NCBI RefSeq assembly: GCF_014201145.1
Contig: NZ_JACHDP010000001.1
Coordinates: 3,906,001-3,970,000, forward strand
Origin: Micromonospora parathelypteridis
GTDB taxonomy: Bacteria > Actinomycetota > Actinomycetes > Mycobacteriales > Micromonosporaceae
Direction: 5' to 3'
DNA: 64,000 bases
Position numbers and translations under genes: made by a program. The notes under the pieces are model-generated. The model was not told the DNA's origin. It saw only the letters and a program-made list of their open reading frames with translations, and ran no database searches. This document shows, piece after piece, positions 46,057 through 56,221 of this stretch; within the stretch, counting starts at the first letter, position 1; every line of letters starts with the position of its first letter.

Positions 46057-47304
46057 ATGCGCATCCGTACCGCGGGTGTGGTCGCCCTCTTCGCCCTGGC
46101 ACTCGCCGCCTCCGGCTGTGGTGGCGACAGCGACGAGCCGGCCGCGAAGGAAACCCCCAAGGCCGCCGGCGGCAAACTGGTCATCTGGGCGGACGACAAG
46201 CGCACCGCCGCCCTCAAGCCGTTCGCCGAGAAGTTCGGCCAGGAGAACGGCGTCACCGTCGACGTCCAGGCCGTCAGCAAGGACCTGCAGACCAACTTCG
46301 TCACCGCCTCCCAGCAGGGCAGCGGCCCGGACGTGGTGGTCGGCGCGCACGACTGGATCGGCAACCTCGTGCAGAACGGCGCGATCGACCCCGTCCAGCT
46401 CGCCGCCGAGCAGAAGAGCGGGTTCAACGAGACCGCCATCAAGGCGGTCACCTTCAACGGTCAGCTCTACGGCGTGCCGTACGCGCAGGAGAACCTGGCG
46501 CTGATCCGCAACACCGAGCTGGCCCCCGAGGCGCCGAAGACCATCGAGGACCTGGTCGCCAGCGGCAAGCAGCTCAAGGCGGCCAAGAAGGTCACCGAGA
46601 CGCTCTGCCTCCAGGTCGGCCAGAACGGCGACGCGTACCACATCTACCCGCTGTACAGCTCGGCCGGCGGATACCTCTTCGGCACCGGCGCCAACGGCGA
46701 CTACGACCCGAAGGACCTGGGCGTGGGCAAGCCCGAGTCCATCGAGGCCTTCAAGAAGATCGGCGCGCTGGGCGAGAAGGGCGAGGGCGTGCTCAAGCGT
46801 TCCATCGCGGACACCAACTCGATCGCCACCTTCACCGGAAAGAAGTGCGCGTACCTGGTCTCCGGGCCGTGGGCGGTGGCTGACGTCAAGAAGGCCAACA
46901 TCACGTACGACATCTCGGCCGTCCCCGGCTTCGCCGGCGGCAAGGAGGCTCAGCCGTTCGTGGGCGTGCAGGCGTTCTACGTCGCCGCGAAGGGCAAGAA
47001 CAAGGCGCTGGCCCAGGAGTTCGTGGCCAACTACACCACCACGCCCGAGCTGGCCGTCGCGCTCTACCAGGCCGAGCCCCGGCCGCCGGCGCTGACCGCT
47101 GCCCTCGACCAGGTCAAGGGCAGCGACCCGGATCTGGCCAAGTTCCAGGAGGCCGGTAAGAACGGGCAGGTGCTGCCGGCCATCCCGGCGATGGCCGCGA
47201 TCTGGGACCCGTTCGGCAAGGCCGAGGCCGCCGTCATCGGCGGGGCCGACCCGACCAGCACCATCACCGCCGCCGGCAAGACCATCTCCGGCCAGATCAA
47301 GTAA
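46057..47304 (+). CDS. sugar ABC transporter substrate-binding lipoprotein, MalE-like
   Basis: 415 residues. Lipobox LAASGC with Cys21, so lipid-anchored outside the membrane. Class B/F extracellular sugar-binding fold: KLVIWADDKRTAALKPFAEKF, VVVGAHDWIGNL, VPYAQENLALIRNT and YLVSGPWAV; the similarity is to maltose/maltodextrin-binding proteins. CAGGAG six bases before the ATG sets the start over two upstream in-frame starts. The stop overlaps the permease ATG by one base (TAATG). Confidence 0.93.
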   Translation: MRIRTAGVVALFALALAASGCGGDSDEPAAKETPKAAGGKLVIWADDKRTAALKPFAEKFGQENGVTVDVQAVSKDLQTNFVTASQQGSGPDVVVGAHDWIGNLVQNGAIDPVQLAAEQKSGFNETAIKAVTFNGQLYGVPYAQENLALIRNTELAPEAPKTIEDLVASGKQLKAAKKVTETLCLQVGQNGDAYHIYPLYSSAGGYLFGTGANGDYDPKDLGVGKPESIEAFKKIGALGEKGEGVLKRSIADTNSIATFTGKKCAYLVSGPWAVADVKKANITYDISAVPGFAGGKEAQPFVGVQAFYVAAKGKNKALAQEFVANYTTTPELAVALYQAEPRPPALTAALDQVKGSDPDLAKFQEAGKNGQVLPAIPAMAAIWDPFGKAEAAVIGGADPTSTITAAGKTISGQIK

Positions 47305-48956
47305 TGAGTACGCCGCTGTCCGGCCCGGGGTCTGTCACGCAGACGCCGGGCCGGGAGCCCGCCGGCTCCCCACCCTCGCGCTCACGTCCCTCGCGCTCCC
47401 GGGTTACGCGCGACGACGCGCCGATCACCCTGACCGGGCTCGCCGGCAAGGTGCTCCTGCTCGGCCTGACCGCCGGTGTCGCGGTCTGGGCGGCATTCCC
47501 GCTCATCGCCGCCGGGATGTGGGTCGGCCTGGCCCTGCTGGCGGCGTCCACCGCCGGGCTGTTCTACCTGTATCTCACCCGCCGGCACATCCCCGCCAAG
47601 TACCTGGTCCCAGGCACCCTGTTCCTGATCGCCTTCCAGGTCTTCCCGGTGTTCCACACCGCCAGCACCGCCTTCACCAACTTCGGGGACGGGCACCGGG
47701 GCAGCAAGGACGACGCGATCGTCGCGATCCAGTCCTCCTCGGTCACCCAGGTACCCGGGTCCGCCGAGTACGCCCTGTCGATCGCCACCAAGGGCGACCC
47801 GGTCACCGGTCCGCTGGTCTTCCTGGTCACCGACCCGGGCACCGGCGCGGTCTCCGTCGGCGACACCGGTGGGCTGCGCCAACTCGACGCCGCCGACGTC
47901 ACGGTCGCCACGGGCGGCAAGGTCACCGCCGCCGACGGCTACACCGTGCTGAACTTTGGCCAGGCCAGCTCCCGCAGCAGGGAGATCACCGACCTGGTGG
48001 TCCCGACCGCCGGTGGCGCGCTGCGCTCCAGCGGCCTGTCCCGCGCGTACGAGGGCAAGGCGGTGCGAGCGTACGAGGCTGGTTGCGACTGCGTCCGGGA
48101 CACCGGGACGGGGCAAACCTGGACCGCCGACGAGCAGGCTGGCGCGTTCGTCGCCGCCGACGGTGAGCGGCTGGCCCAGGGCTGGAAGGTCAACGTCGGG
48201 CTGAGCAACTTCACCCGCGTGCTCACCGACGAGAACATCTCCGGCCCGTTCCTCGGCACCCTGATCTGGAACTTCGCGTTCGCCATCGGCTCCACCGGCG
48301 GGACGTTCCTGCTCGGCATGCTGATCGCGCTCGCGCTGCACTCGCCCCGGATGCGCGGCACCAACCTCTACCGGGTGTTGCTGGTCCTGCCGTACGCCAT
48401 GCCGTCGTTCGCGATGCTGCTGGCCTGGCGGGACATGTTCAACGCGGACTTCGGGCTGATCAACAGTCTGTTCGGGTTGGACGTGGACTGGTTCGGTCAG
48501 GCGTGGACGGCCCGCTTCGCGGTCATCCTGGTGCAGCTCTGGCTCGGCTACCCGTACATGTTCCTGGTGGCCACCGGCGCGTTGCAGGCCATCCCGCGCG
48601 AACTCACCGAGGCCACCTCGGTCGACGGGGCCTCACCCTGGCAGTCCTTCCGGGCGGTCACCCTGCCGCTGCTGCTGGTCGCGCTCTCGCCGCTGCTGAT
48701 CTCCTCGTTCGCGTTCAACTTCAACAACTTCAACGCGATCTACCTGACCACCGAGGGTGCGCCCTTCCCGGCAGACAACCCGACCAACGGCGCGACCGAC
48801 CTGTTGATCACGTACACCTATCGGCTCGCCTTCGGCGGACAGGGCGCGCAGTTCGGCTTCGCCGCCGCGATCTCGCTCTTCATCTTCGCCATCGTCGCGG
48901 TGGTCTCCGCGGTCAGCTTCCGGCGGACCCGCCAACAGGAGGAGGTGTACGCGTGA
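47304..48956 (+). CDS. sugar ABC transporter permease, MalF-like
   Basis: 550 residues, MalF length. It has a large extracytoplasmic loop, about residues 115-295, of the kind that contacts maltose-binding protein (from FPVFHTASTAFTNFGDG through QGWKVNVGLSNFTRVL). The C-terminal half carries the core spans and the EAA loop (ELTEATSVDGASPWQSFRAVTLPLL) that docks onto the ATPase. Three or so N-terminal spans precede the loop. The start overlaps the binding-protein stop. Confidence 0.94.
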   Translation: MSTPLSGPGSVTQTPGREPAGSPPSRSRPSRSRVTRDDAPITLTGLAGKVLLLGLTAGVAVWAAFPLIAAGMWVGLALLAASTAGLFYLYLTRRHIPAKYLVPGTLFLIAFQVFPVFHTASTAFTNFGDGHRGSKDDAIVAIQSSSVTQVPGSAEYALSIATKGDPVTGPLVFLVTDPGTGAVSVGDTGGLRQLDAADVTVATGGKVTAADGYTVLNFGQASSRSREITDLVVPTAGGALRSSGLSRAYEGKAVRAYEAGCDCVRDTGTGQTWTADEQAGAFVAADGERLAQGWKVNVGLSNFTRVLTDENISGPFLGTLIWNFAFAIGSTGGTFLLGMLIALALHSPRMRGTNLYRVLLVLPYAMPSFAMLLAWRDMFNADFGLINSLFGLDVDWFGQAWTARFAVILVQLWLGYPYMFLVATGALQAIPRELTEATSVDGASPWQSFRAVTLPLLLVALSPLLISSFAFNFNNFNAIYLTTEGAPFPADNPTNGATDLLITYTYRLAFGGQGAQFGFAAAISLFIFAIVAVVSAVSFRRTRQQEEVYA

Positions 48957-49840
48957 CGACGCTCAACCGGAAGACGACCGGCCGGCGGCGTAGCCGTTGG
49001 TTCGCCCAGGTCGGCTGGCGGCATGTGGTCGCCGTGCTCGCCGTGCTGTTCAGCCTGTTCCCGATCGTGTTCGTGCTGTCCGCCGCGCTCAACCCGGTCG
49101 GCACGCTGTCCACCACCGACCTGGTACCGACCGGCGGGGTGTCGCTCGGAAACTTCGGCGGGCTGTTCGAGCGGACCGCCTTCGGGCGGTGGTTCCTCAA
49201 CTCGCTGCTGATCGCCGGGGTGGCGTCGTTCGCGTCGGTGTTCCTCTCCGCGCTCGCCGCGTACGCCTTCTCCCGGATGCGGTTCCGCGGACGCCGGGTG
49301 GGGCTGCTCTCGCTGCTGCTGATCCAGATGTTTCCGCAGTTCCTGGCGATCGTGGCGATCTACCTGATCTTCGGCACGATCACCGACCTGTGGCCGTCGA
49401 TCGGCTTCAACACCCCGTGGGGTCTGCTGTTGCTCTACCTGGGTGGCGCGCTCGGGGTGAACACCTGGCTGATGAAGGGCTTCTTCGACACCCTGCCTCG
49501 GGAGTTGGACGAGTCGGCGACCGTCGACGGAGCGTCGCACGCCCAGGTCTTCTTCCGGATCATGCTGCCGCTGGTGGCGCCGATCCTGGCGGTGGCCGGG
49601 CTGTTGGCCTTCATCGGCACCATCAACGAGTTCCTGATGGCCAACGTGTTCCTCACCAGCACCGACTCGAAGACCCTGGCGGTCGGCATGTACGGGCTGT
49701 TGCAGAGCAACGAGCGCAACAACAACTTCGGCATCTTCGCGGCCGGCACCCTGCTCACGGCGATCCCCACCGTGTTGGTCTTCCAACTCCTGCAGCGCTA
49801 CATCGTCTCCGGGCTGACCGCTGGAGCGGTCAAGGGGTGA
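48953..49840 (+). CDS. sugar ABC transporter permease, MalG-like
   Basis: 295 residues. Six spans with the EAA motif (ELDESATVDGASHAQVFFRIMLPL) near residue 185. GTG overlaps the MalF-like stop as GTGA; AGGAGGAGG upstream is a strong SD. No ATPase gene follows; the operon ends here. In Streptomyces and relatives one shared ATPase (MsiK) energises several such importers, so the missing partner is probably elsewhere in the genome. Confidence 0.94.
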   Translation: MTTLNRKTTGRRRSRWFAQVGWRHVVAVLAVLFSLFPIVFVLSAALNPVGTLSTTDLVPTGGVSLGNFGGLFERTAFGRWFLNSLLIAGVASFASVFLSALAAYAFSRMRFRGRRVGLLSLLLIQMFPQFLAIVAIYLIFGTITDLWPSIGFNTPWGLLLLYLGGALGVNTWLMKGFFDTLPRELDESATVDGASHAQVFFRIMLPLVAPILAVAGLLAFIGTINEFLMANVFLTSTDSKTLAVGMYGLLQSNERNNNFGIFAAGTLLTAIPTVLVFQLLQRYIVSGLTAGAVKG

Positions 49841-49911
49841 GCAGCGGTCGGCGCGATGCCGACGCGCCGACCGCCCGACCCCCTACTACAAACTGTCGTT
49901 GATGGGGGAGG

Positions 49912-50262
49912 ATGGGCGGCGTGGAAGCGTTGAGACTGATCCTCCTCTATGTACACCTGATCGGCTTCGCCCTGCTGCTCGGCGGTTCGATCGCCCAGTA
50001 CGTCAGCGGCCGGCTGCGGATCAATTCGGCCATGCTCTGGGGGGCGGTGATCCAGTTGCTGACCGGGCTCGGCCTCTCCGCCCCGCTGCGCGACGGTGAC
50101 GAGCCGGCGCCAGCAAAACTTGTGACGAAGTTGGTGATCGCGCTGCTGATCTTCGTCATGGTCTTCTTCTCCCGGAAGCGGGATGTGGTAAACCGGGGTC
50201 ATTTCCTCGCGATTGTCGGCCTGACCCTGGTCAACGCGGCGGTCGCGGTCTTTTGGCGGTAA
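49912..50262 (+). CDS. small conserved membrane protein, 116 aa
   Basis: Four predicted spans (LRLILLYVHLIGFALLLGGS, AMLWGAVIQLLTGLGL, LVTKLVIALLIFVMVFF, FLAIVGLTLVNAAVAVF). ATG with GGGGGAGG upstream; a GTG three codons later is possible. I do not know the family name or the function. It begins 72 bp after the MalG-like gene, probably with its own promoter. Confidence 0.75.
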   Translation: MGGVEALRLILLYVHLIGFALLLGGSIAQYVSGRLRINSAMLWGAVIQLLTGLGLSAPLRDGDEPAPAKLVTKLVIALLIFVMVFFSRKRDVVNRGHFLAIVGLTLVNAAVAVFWR

Positions 50263-50520
50263 CGTCCGAGGAGGGACCGGCCCCGGAAAACCGGACGTTA
50301 CGGACGCCTCGGCACTCGGTTACCAGCACGAAGAGTGACTTGCCCCACGCAAGGGTTACACCCGGGTAACAGGCGCTCAACAGTCGTGCACGATTGTCGG
50401 CCGGTGGGTGGGCGCGGGCGTACGCTCCCGTCCGTAACGTGGGACAGCCGGCGGCACACCGCAGGTCGGCTGATGGGCTGCCACCGCACTAGGCGCGGTG
50501 TGCAATGGGAAGGAGACGTC
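50263..50520 (+). promoter_or_regulatory. promoter region of the nucleoside-transporter operon
   Basis: No gene is supported. A GTTAC-N6-GTAAC dyad at 50355-50370 (CACCCGGGT-like centre) is a possible operator. CACTAGGCGCGG near 50489-50500 contains a TAGGCG -10-like element. AAGGAG at 50510-50515 is the SD that selects the TTG start of the next gene. Confidence 0.5.
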
Positions 50521-51606
50521 TTGCGCTCGGTGCGTGGGATGCGGATCGCCTCGATCTTCGCGGTGGGTGGGCTCGCGCTCACCGCCGCCGCTTGTGGCGA
50601 GGCCCCCAAGGATGACAACAACGCCGGCAGTGGCGCCAAGAAGTTCAGCGCCTGCATGGTGACCGACGTCGGCGGCATCGACGACAAGTCGTTCAACACC
50701 TCGGCCTGGAAGGGTCTGCAGGAGGCCAAGGCCGCCAACGACAACATCGACATCAAGTTCGTCGCGTCGAAGGCCGAGGCCGACTACGAGCCGAACCTGA
50801 CGCAGTACGTCAACCAGAAGTGCAACTTCATCCTGGCGGTCGGTGGCCTCATGGGCAACGCCACGAAGAAGATCGCGGCGGCGAACCCGAACCAGGAGTT
50901 CGGCATCGTCGACTCCAACTCCGAGTTGGACAACATCTACCCGATGCAGTTCGACACCGCCCAGGCCGCGTTCCAGGCCGGCTACCTGGCCGCCGGGATG
51001 AGCAAGAGCGGCAAGGTGGGCACCTACGGTGGTCTGCCGATCCCGCCGGTGACCATCTTCATGGACGGCTTCGTCGACGGCGTGGCGTACTACAACCAGG
51101 CCAAGGGCAAGAACGTCCAGGCGCTCGGCTGGAACAAGGAGACCCAGAAGGGCTCCTTCACCAACGACTTCGCCAAGCAGGACGAGGGCAAGAAGGTCTC
51201 CGACGCGCTGGTCGCCCAGGGCGCGGACATCATCATGCCGGTCGCCGGCGGCTCCGGCCTCGGCACCACCGCCGCCGCCAAGGCGTCGGGTGGCAAGTAC
51301 AGCACCATCTGGGTGGACGTCGACGGCTGCGAGAGCACCCCGGACTGCTCCGCGATCATCACCACCGTGGTCAAGAACATCCCGGACGCCGTCAAGGAGG
51401 CGGTCGTCAAGGCCGCCGCCGGTGACAAGCTGCCGGCCAAGCCGGGCTTCGTCGGCACCCTGGCCAACAACGGTGTCTCGATCGCCCCGTACCACGACTT
51501 CGACAGCAAGGTTCCGGCCGAGCTGAAGGCCGAGATCGACAAGATCAAGGCGGACATCGCCGCGGGCACCATCACCGTCACCTCGAAGGCCCAGCCGACC
51601 AAGTGA
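50521..51606 (+). CDS. BMP-family nucleoside-binding lipoprotein
   Basis: 361 residues, Med/BMP fold, family of basic membrane protein/nucleoside-binding PnrA-type receptors. TTG is chosen as the start because AAGGAG lies six bases upstream; the next candidate, ATG at 50539, has no SD. Lipobox LTAAAC with Cys25. Conserved segments: ACMVTDVGGIDDKSFNTSAWKGL, GIVDSNSELDN, MDGFVDGVAYYNQ and VAGGSGLGTTAAAKASG, the last typical of the sugar/base-binding cleft. First gene of a binding protein-ATPase-permease-permease operon with pyrimidine salvage genes downstream. Confidence 0.93.
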   Translation: MRSVRGMRIASIFAVGGLALTAAACGEAPKDDNNAGSGAKKFSACMVTDVGGIDDKSFNTSAWKGLQEAKAANDNIDIKFVASKAEADYEPNLTQYVNQKCNFILAVGGLMGNATKKIAAANPNQEFGIVDSNSELDNIYPMQFDTAQAAFQAGYLAAGMSKSGKVGTYGGLPIPPVTIFMDGFVDGVAYYNQAKGKNVQALGWNKETQKGSFTNDFAKQDEGKKVSDALVAQGADIIMPVAGGSGLGTTAAAKASGGKYSTIWVDVDGCESTPDCSAIITTVVKNIPDAVKEAVVKAAAGDKLPAKPGFVGTLANNGVSIAPYHDFDSKVPAELKAEIDKIKADIAAGTITVTSKAQPTK

Positions 51607-51665
51607 CAACCGGCCAGCCTCTCCGGTGAGATCATCGGAAGGGGTCGGCGGGGGACAGGTACGAC

Positions 51666-51716
51666 CGATCGGCCGCTCTGGCCCTGTGGGTGACCCGGGG
51701 TCGGAGCGGCCGATCG
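51666..51716 (+). terminator. intercistronic stem-loop after the binding-protein gene
   Basis: A 13-bp perfect stem (CGATCGGCCGCTC / GAGCGGCCGATCG) around a 25-nt loop, 59 nt after the stop codon, with no T-tract. It could reduce read-through or stabilise the binding-protein mRNA relative to the ATPase and permeases, as in many binding-protein operons. Confidence 0.65.
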
Positions 51717-51795
51717 CGCACCACGGCGGCCGGGCCGGTCCGGTCGGGTTGACGGCAGCTAGGCTGCACCATCGCTCGCACTCCAGGAGGTTGCG

Positions 51796-53399
<1,604 letters not shown>

Positions 53400-53403
<4 letters not shown>

Positions 53404-53483
53404 GCGAGCGTCAGCGAGCGAATCACCGTTTCAGGTTGTTGGTGCCTCATGGCGTCACGCAGCGAAGCGGAGTGGCGGCATGA
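53400..53483 (+). repeat. dispersed repeat carrying a 27-codon MSER frame
   Basis: Blocks GAGCGAGCG..CAGCGAGCGAATC, a variable middle, then GCAGCGAAGCGGAGTGGCGGCATGA. The frame starts at an ATG overlapping the ATPase stop (ATGA) and ends in a TGA overlapping the permease ATG (ATGA). It thus bridges the two genes with both overlaps intact. The end blocks also occur on the minus strand at 19781-19866. Confidence 0.6.
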
Positions 53484-54850
53484 GCAACGACCCCACCCCG
53501 CAGTCCGGTTCGCCGGACAAGGAGCCGGCGAGCGAGGCACAGGCCGCGCAGAACGCGCTCGGGAACACCGAACGGGCCGAGTTGGCAACCGAGCCGAAGG
53601 CTCCGGCGCCAAAGCCGGAGCAGGAGCCGCGGCCCAGCCTGGGCCGGTTGTTCATCGACAACCTCTGGGCGGCCAACACCTTCACGGTGACTCTGCTGTC
53701 GCTGGTGCTGGCGATCGTGGTCGGCGCGGTGCTGATGATCATTTCTGATCCGGCGGTGCTCTCCACCTACTCGTACATCACCTCCCGCCCGTCCGACGCG
53801 ATCAACTCCAGTTGGACGCTGGTCAGCGAGGCGTACGCGAACCTGTTCAAGGGCTCGGTCTTCGACCCCGAGGCGTTCTCCGCCTGGGTGAACGGCACCG
53901 GCGATTGGCAGGCCGTGCTCGCGCCGATCTCCGAGACGCTCACCTACGCCGCGCCGCTGGTCTTCACCGGCCTGTCGGTGGCGCTGGCCTTCCGCGGCGG
54001 CCTGTTCAACATCGGCGCCCAGGGCCAGGCCACCATCGGCGTGATCATGGCGGCGCTGGCCGGTTTCCTACTGCCCCTGCCGCCCGGGCTGCACCTGCTG
54101 GTGGCGGTGCTGGCCGGTGCATTGGGCGGGGCGATCTGGGGTTTCATCCCCGGCATCCTGAAGGCTCGTGCCGGCGCGCACGAGGTGATCAACACGATCA
54201 TGCTCAACTACGTCGCCACGTACTTCCTCACCTGGTTGATCGTGCAGAACGGCGTGCAGGACCCGAACCGCACCGACGCGATCAGCAAGGCGGTGGACAC
54301 CTCCGCCCAGCTGCCCCGACTTCTCGGTGACAACCTGCGGGTGCACGCCGGCATCCTGCTCGCCGTGCTGGCGACCTGGGCGGTCGCCTGGCTGCTCAAC
54401 CGTTCGACGCTCGGCTTCGAGCTGCGGGCTGTGGGTGCCAACCCGGACGCCGCCCGCACCGCCGGCATCAGCGTCACCCGGACGTACATCCTGATCATGG
54501 TCTTCGCCGGCATCCTGGCCGGCCTCGGCGGCTCGAACATGGTGCTGGGCTCCACCGCCAGCGCGTTGACCCCGTTGGTGGTCGCGCAGATCGGCTTCGA
54601 CGGCATCCTGGTGGCGTTGCTGGGGCGGGTGAAGCCCTGGGGGGTGCTGCTGGCCGCGCTGCTGTTCGGGGCGCTGCAGGCCGGTGGCAACCGGATGCAG
54701 TCGTACTCCGGGATCTCGCTGGAGCTGGTGACCGTGCTCCAGGCGCTGATCGTCATCTTCATCGCCGCGCCGGCCCTGGTGAAGGCGATCTTCCAGCTCC
54801 GGGCCGCGCGCGCCGCCCGGTTGCAGACGAGCCTGGCGAAGGGCTGGTAG
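53480..54850 (+). CDS. nucleoside ABC transporter permease 1
   Basis: 456 residues, BPD_transp_2-type permease. About 55 N-terminal residues are polar and low-complexity (SGSPDKEPASEAQAAQNALGN), then nine or so spans with the family's GLFNIGAQGQATIGVI and GFIPGILKARAGAHEVINTIMLN blocks, and DAARTAGISVTRTY near residue 325. Extracytoplasmic insert between spans 1 and 2 of about 70 residues. ATG with GCGGAGTGG upstream. It probably pairs with the next permease. Confidence 0.93.
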   Translation: MSNDPTPQSGSPDKEPASEAQAAQNALGNTERAELATEPKAPAPKPEQEPRPSLGRLFIDNLWAANTFTVTLLSLVLAIVVGAVLMIISDPAVLSTYSYITSRPSDAINSSWTLVSEAYANLFKGSVFDPEAFSAWVNGTGDWQAVLAPISETLTYAAPLVFTGLSVALAFRGGLFNIGAQGQATIGVIMAALAGFLLPLPPGLHLLVAVLAGALGGAIWGFIPGILKARAGAHEVINTIMLNYVATYFLTWLIVQNGVQDPNRTDAISKAVDTSAQLPRLLGDNLRVHAGILLAVLATWAVAWLLNRSTLGFELRAVGANPDAARTAGISVTRTYILIMVFAGILAGLGGSNMVLGSTASALTPLVVAQIGFDGILVALLGRVKPWGVLLAALLFGALQAGGNRMQSYSGISLELVTVLQALIVIFIAAPALVKAIFQLRAARAARLQTSLAKGW

Positions 54851-54853
54851 CTG

Positions 54854-56134
54854 ATGTCCACCATGGCTGTCCCCGAGATCGCGGTCGCCCCGGTCCGCAA
54901 GGGCTTCTGGACCCGGAGCCGCAAGGTAGGCCTCACGCTGCTGGGCCTCGGCCTGTTGGCCGCGGTGCTCTTCGGCGCGCTCGCCACCGACCAGCAGGCC
55001 CGGTTCACGCTCAGCGACGACGCCGCCGGCGCCGCACTGGAGATCAACGGCACGATCGGGGCGATCCTGTTCGGGATCATCGCGATCGCCGCCGGCGCGG
55101 CGCTGCTCGCCGGGGTGCCGAAACGGTGGTTCCTCCCCGTGCTCGGCGTCGGGCTCGTCGGCTTCGTGCTGTCGTTCCTCTGCTGGCAGGTTTCCGCCGC
55201 GCCGACCGGGCAGAACTTCATGCCGCTCGTCAACATCATCCGGGGCACGTTCATCCTGGCCCTGCCGCTGATCTTCGGCGCGCTCGCCGGGGTGCTCTGC
55301 GAACGATCCGGTGTGGTCAACGTGGCCATCGAGGGCCAGTTGCTGATGGGCGCGTTCAGCGGAGCACTCTTCGGCAGCATCTCCGGCAGCGTCTGGGTGG
55401 GTCTGGTCGCCGCCGCCCTCGGCGGCGCGTTCATCTCGCTGCTGCTGGCCGTCTTCGCGATCCGCTACCTGGTCGACCAGGTCGTCATCGGCATCGTGCT
55501 GAACCTGCTGGCGGTCGGTGTCACCGGCTTCCTCTACGAGCGGCTGATGCAGACCGACGCGGCGAAATACAACAGTGCGCCTCGCTTCAGCAACTGGGAG
55601 ATCCCGCTGCTGAAGGACATTCCGGTGCTCGGGCCGGCGCTGTTCCGCGGCAACATCTTCCTCTACGTCGGGCTGCTGCTGGTGCTGGTGATCCACGTCG
55701 GGCTGTTCCGCACCCGCTGGGGGCTGCGTACCCGCTCGGTCGGCGAACACCCGATCGCCGCCGACACGCTGGGCGTCAAGGTGCTGCGGGTGCGCTACCG
55801 CAACGTGCTGCTGGCCGGCGTGGTCGCCGGTATCGGTGGCGCGTCCTACACGCTGGCGCTCTACTCGTTCACCAAGAACATGATCGGCGGCAAGGGCTTC
55901 ATCGCACTGGCCGCGCTGATCTTCGGCCGTTGGAACCCGACAGGCGCGCTGCTCGCCGCGCTCTTCTTCGGTTTCGCCGACCAGCTCGCCACGTACCTGG
56001 GCGCGATCAGCAGCTCGATCCCCAGCCAGTTCCTGGCCATGCTGCCCTACCTGGCGACCATCCTGGCGGTCGCCGGGCTGGTCGGCCGGGTCCGGGCGCC
56101 GGCCGCCGACGGCAAGCCGTACATCAAGGGCTGA
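54854..56134 (+). CDS. nucleoside ABC transporter permease 2
   Basis: 426 residues, BPD_transp_2-type. The membrane core has the family blocks GSGVVNVAIEGQLLMGAFSGAL-like (RSGVVNVAIEGQLLMGAFSG), LVDQVVIGIVLNLLAVGVTGF and GFIALAALIFGRW. About three N-terminal spans form an extra extension. Starts 4 bp after the previous permease, so the two are translated together. The operon resembles YufNOPQ/NupABC nucleoside importers in other Gram-positives. Confidence 0.93.
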   Translation: MSTMAVPEIAVAPVRKGFWTRSRKVGLTLLGLGLLAAVLFGALATDQQARFTLSDDAAGAALEINGTIGAILFGIIAIAAGAALLAGVPKRWFLPVLGVGLVGFVLSFLCWQVSAAPTGQNFMPLVNIIRGTFILALPLIFGALAGVLCERSGVVNVAIEGQLLMGAFSGALFGSISGSVWVGLVAAALGGAFISLLLAVFAIRYLVDQVVIGIVLNLLAVGVTGFLYERLMQTDAAKYNSAPRFSNWEIPLLKDIPVLGPALFRGNIFLYVGLLLVLVIHVGLFRTRWGLRTRSVGEHPIAADTLGVKVLRVRYRNVLLAGVVAGIGGASYTLALYSFTKNMIGGKGFIALAALIFGRWNPTGALLAALFFGFADQLATYLGAISSSIPSQFLAMLPYLATILAVAGLVGRVRAPAADGKPYIKG

Positions 56135-56221
56135 CGCCTGAGCCGTGCCCGGCGGGCAGGGTTCGCTCCCATCAGTACCCCTGCCCGCTTCTGACCTGGG
56201 CTGCTTCGGCAGAATGATGGG

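Noticed and set aside
44779..46641. Upstream part of a 1164-residue minus-strand frame ending in the alpha-glucosidase
   Set aside because: Only the 543-residue C-terminal part is GH13. The upstream part runs antisense to the binding-protein gene and in another frame across the LacI gene, and stays open only because GC-rich DNA has few stop codons.
54068..55750. 560-residue minus-strand frame opposite the permease genes
   Set aside because: Gln/Asp/Arg-rich composition, antisense to two permeases with clear membrane spans.
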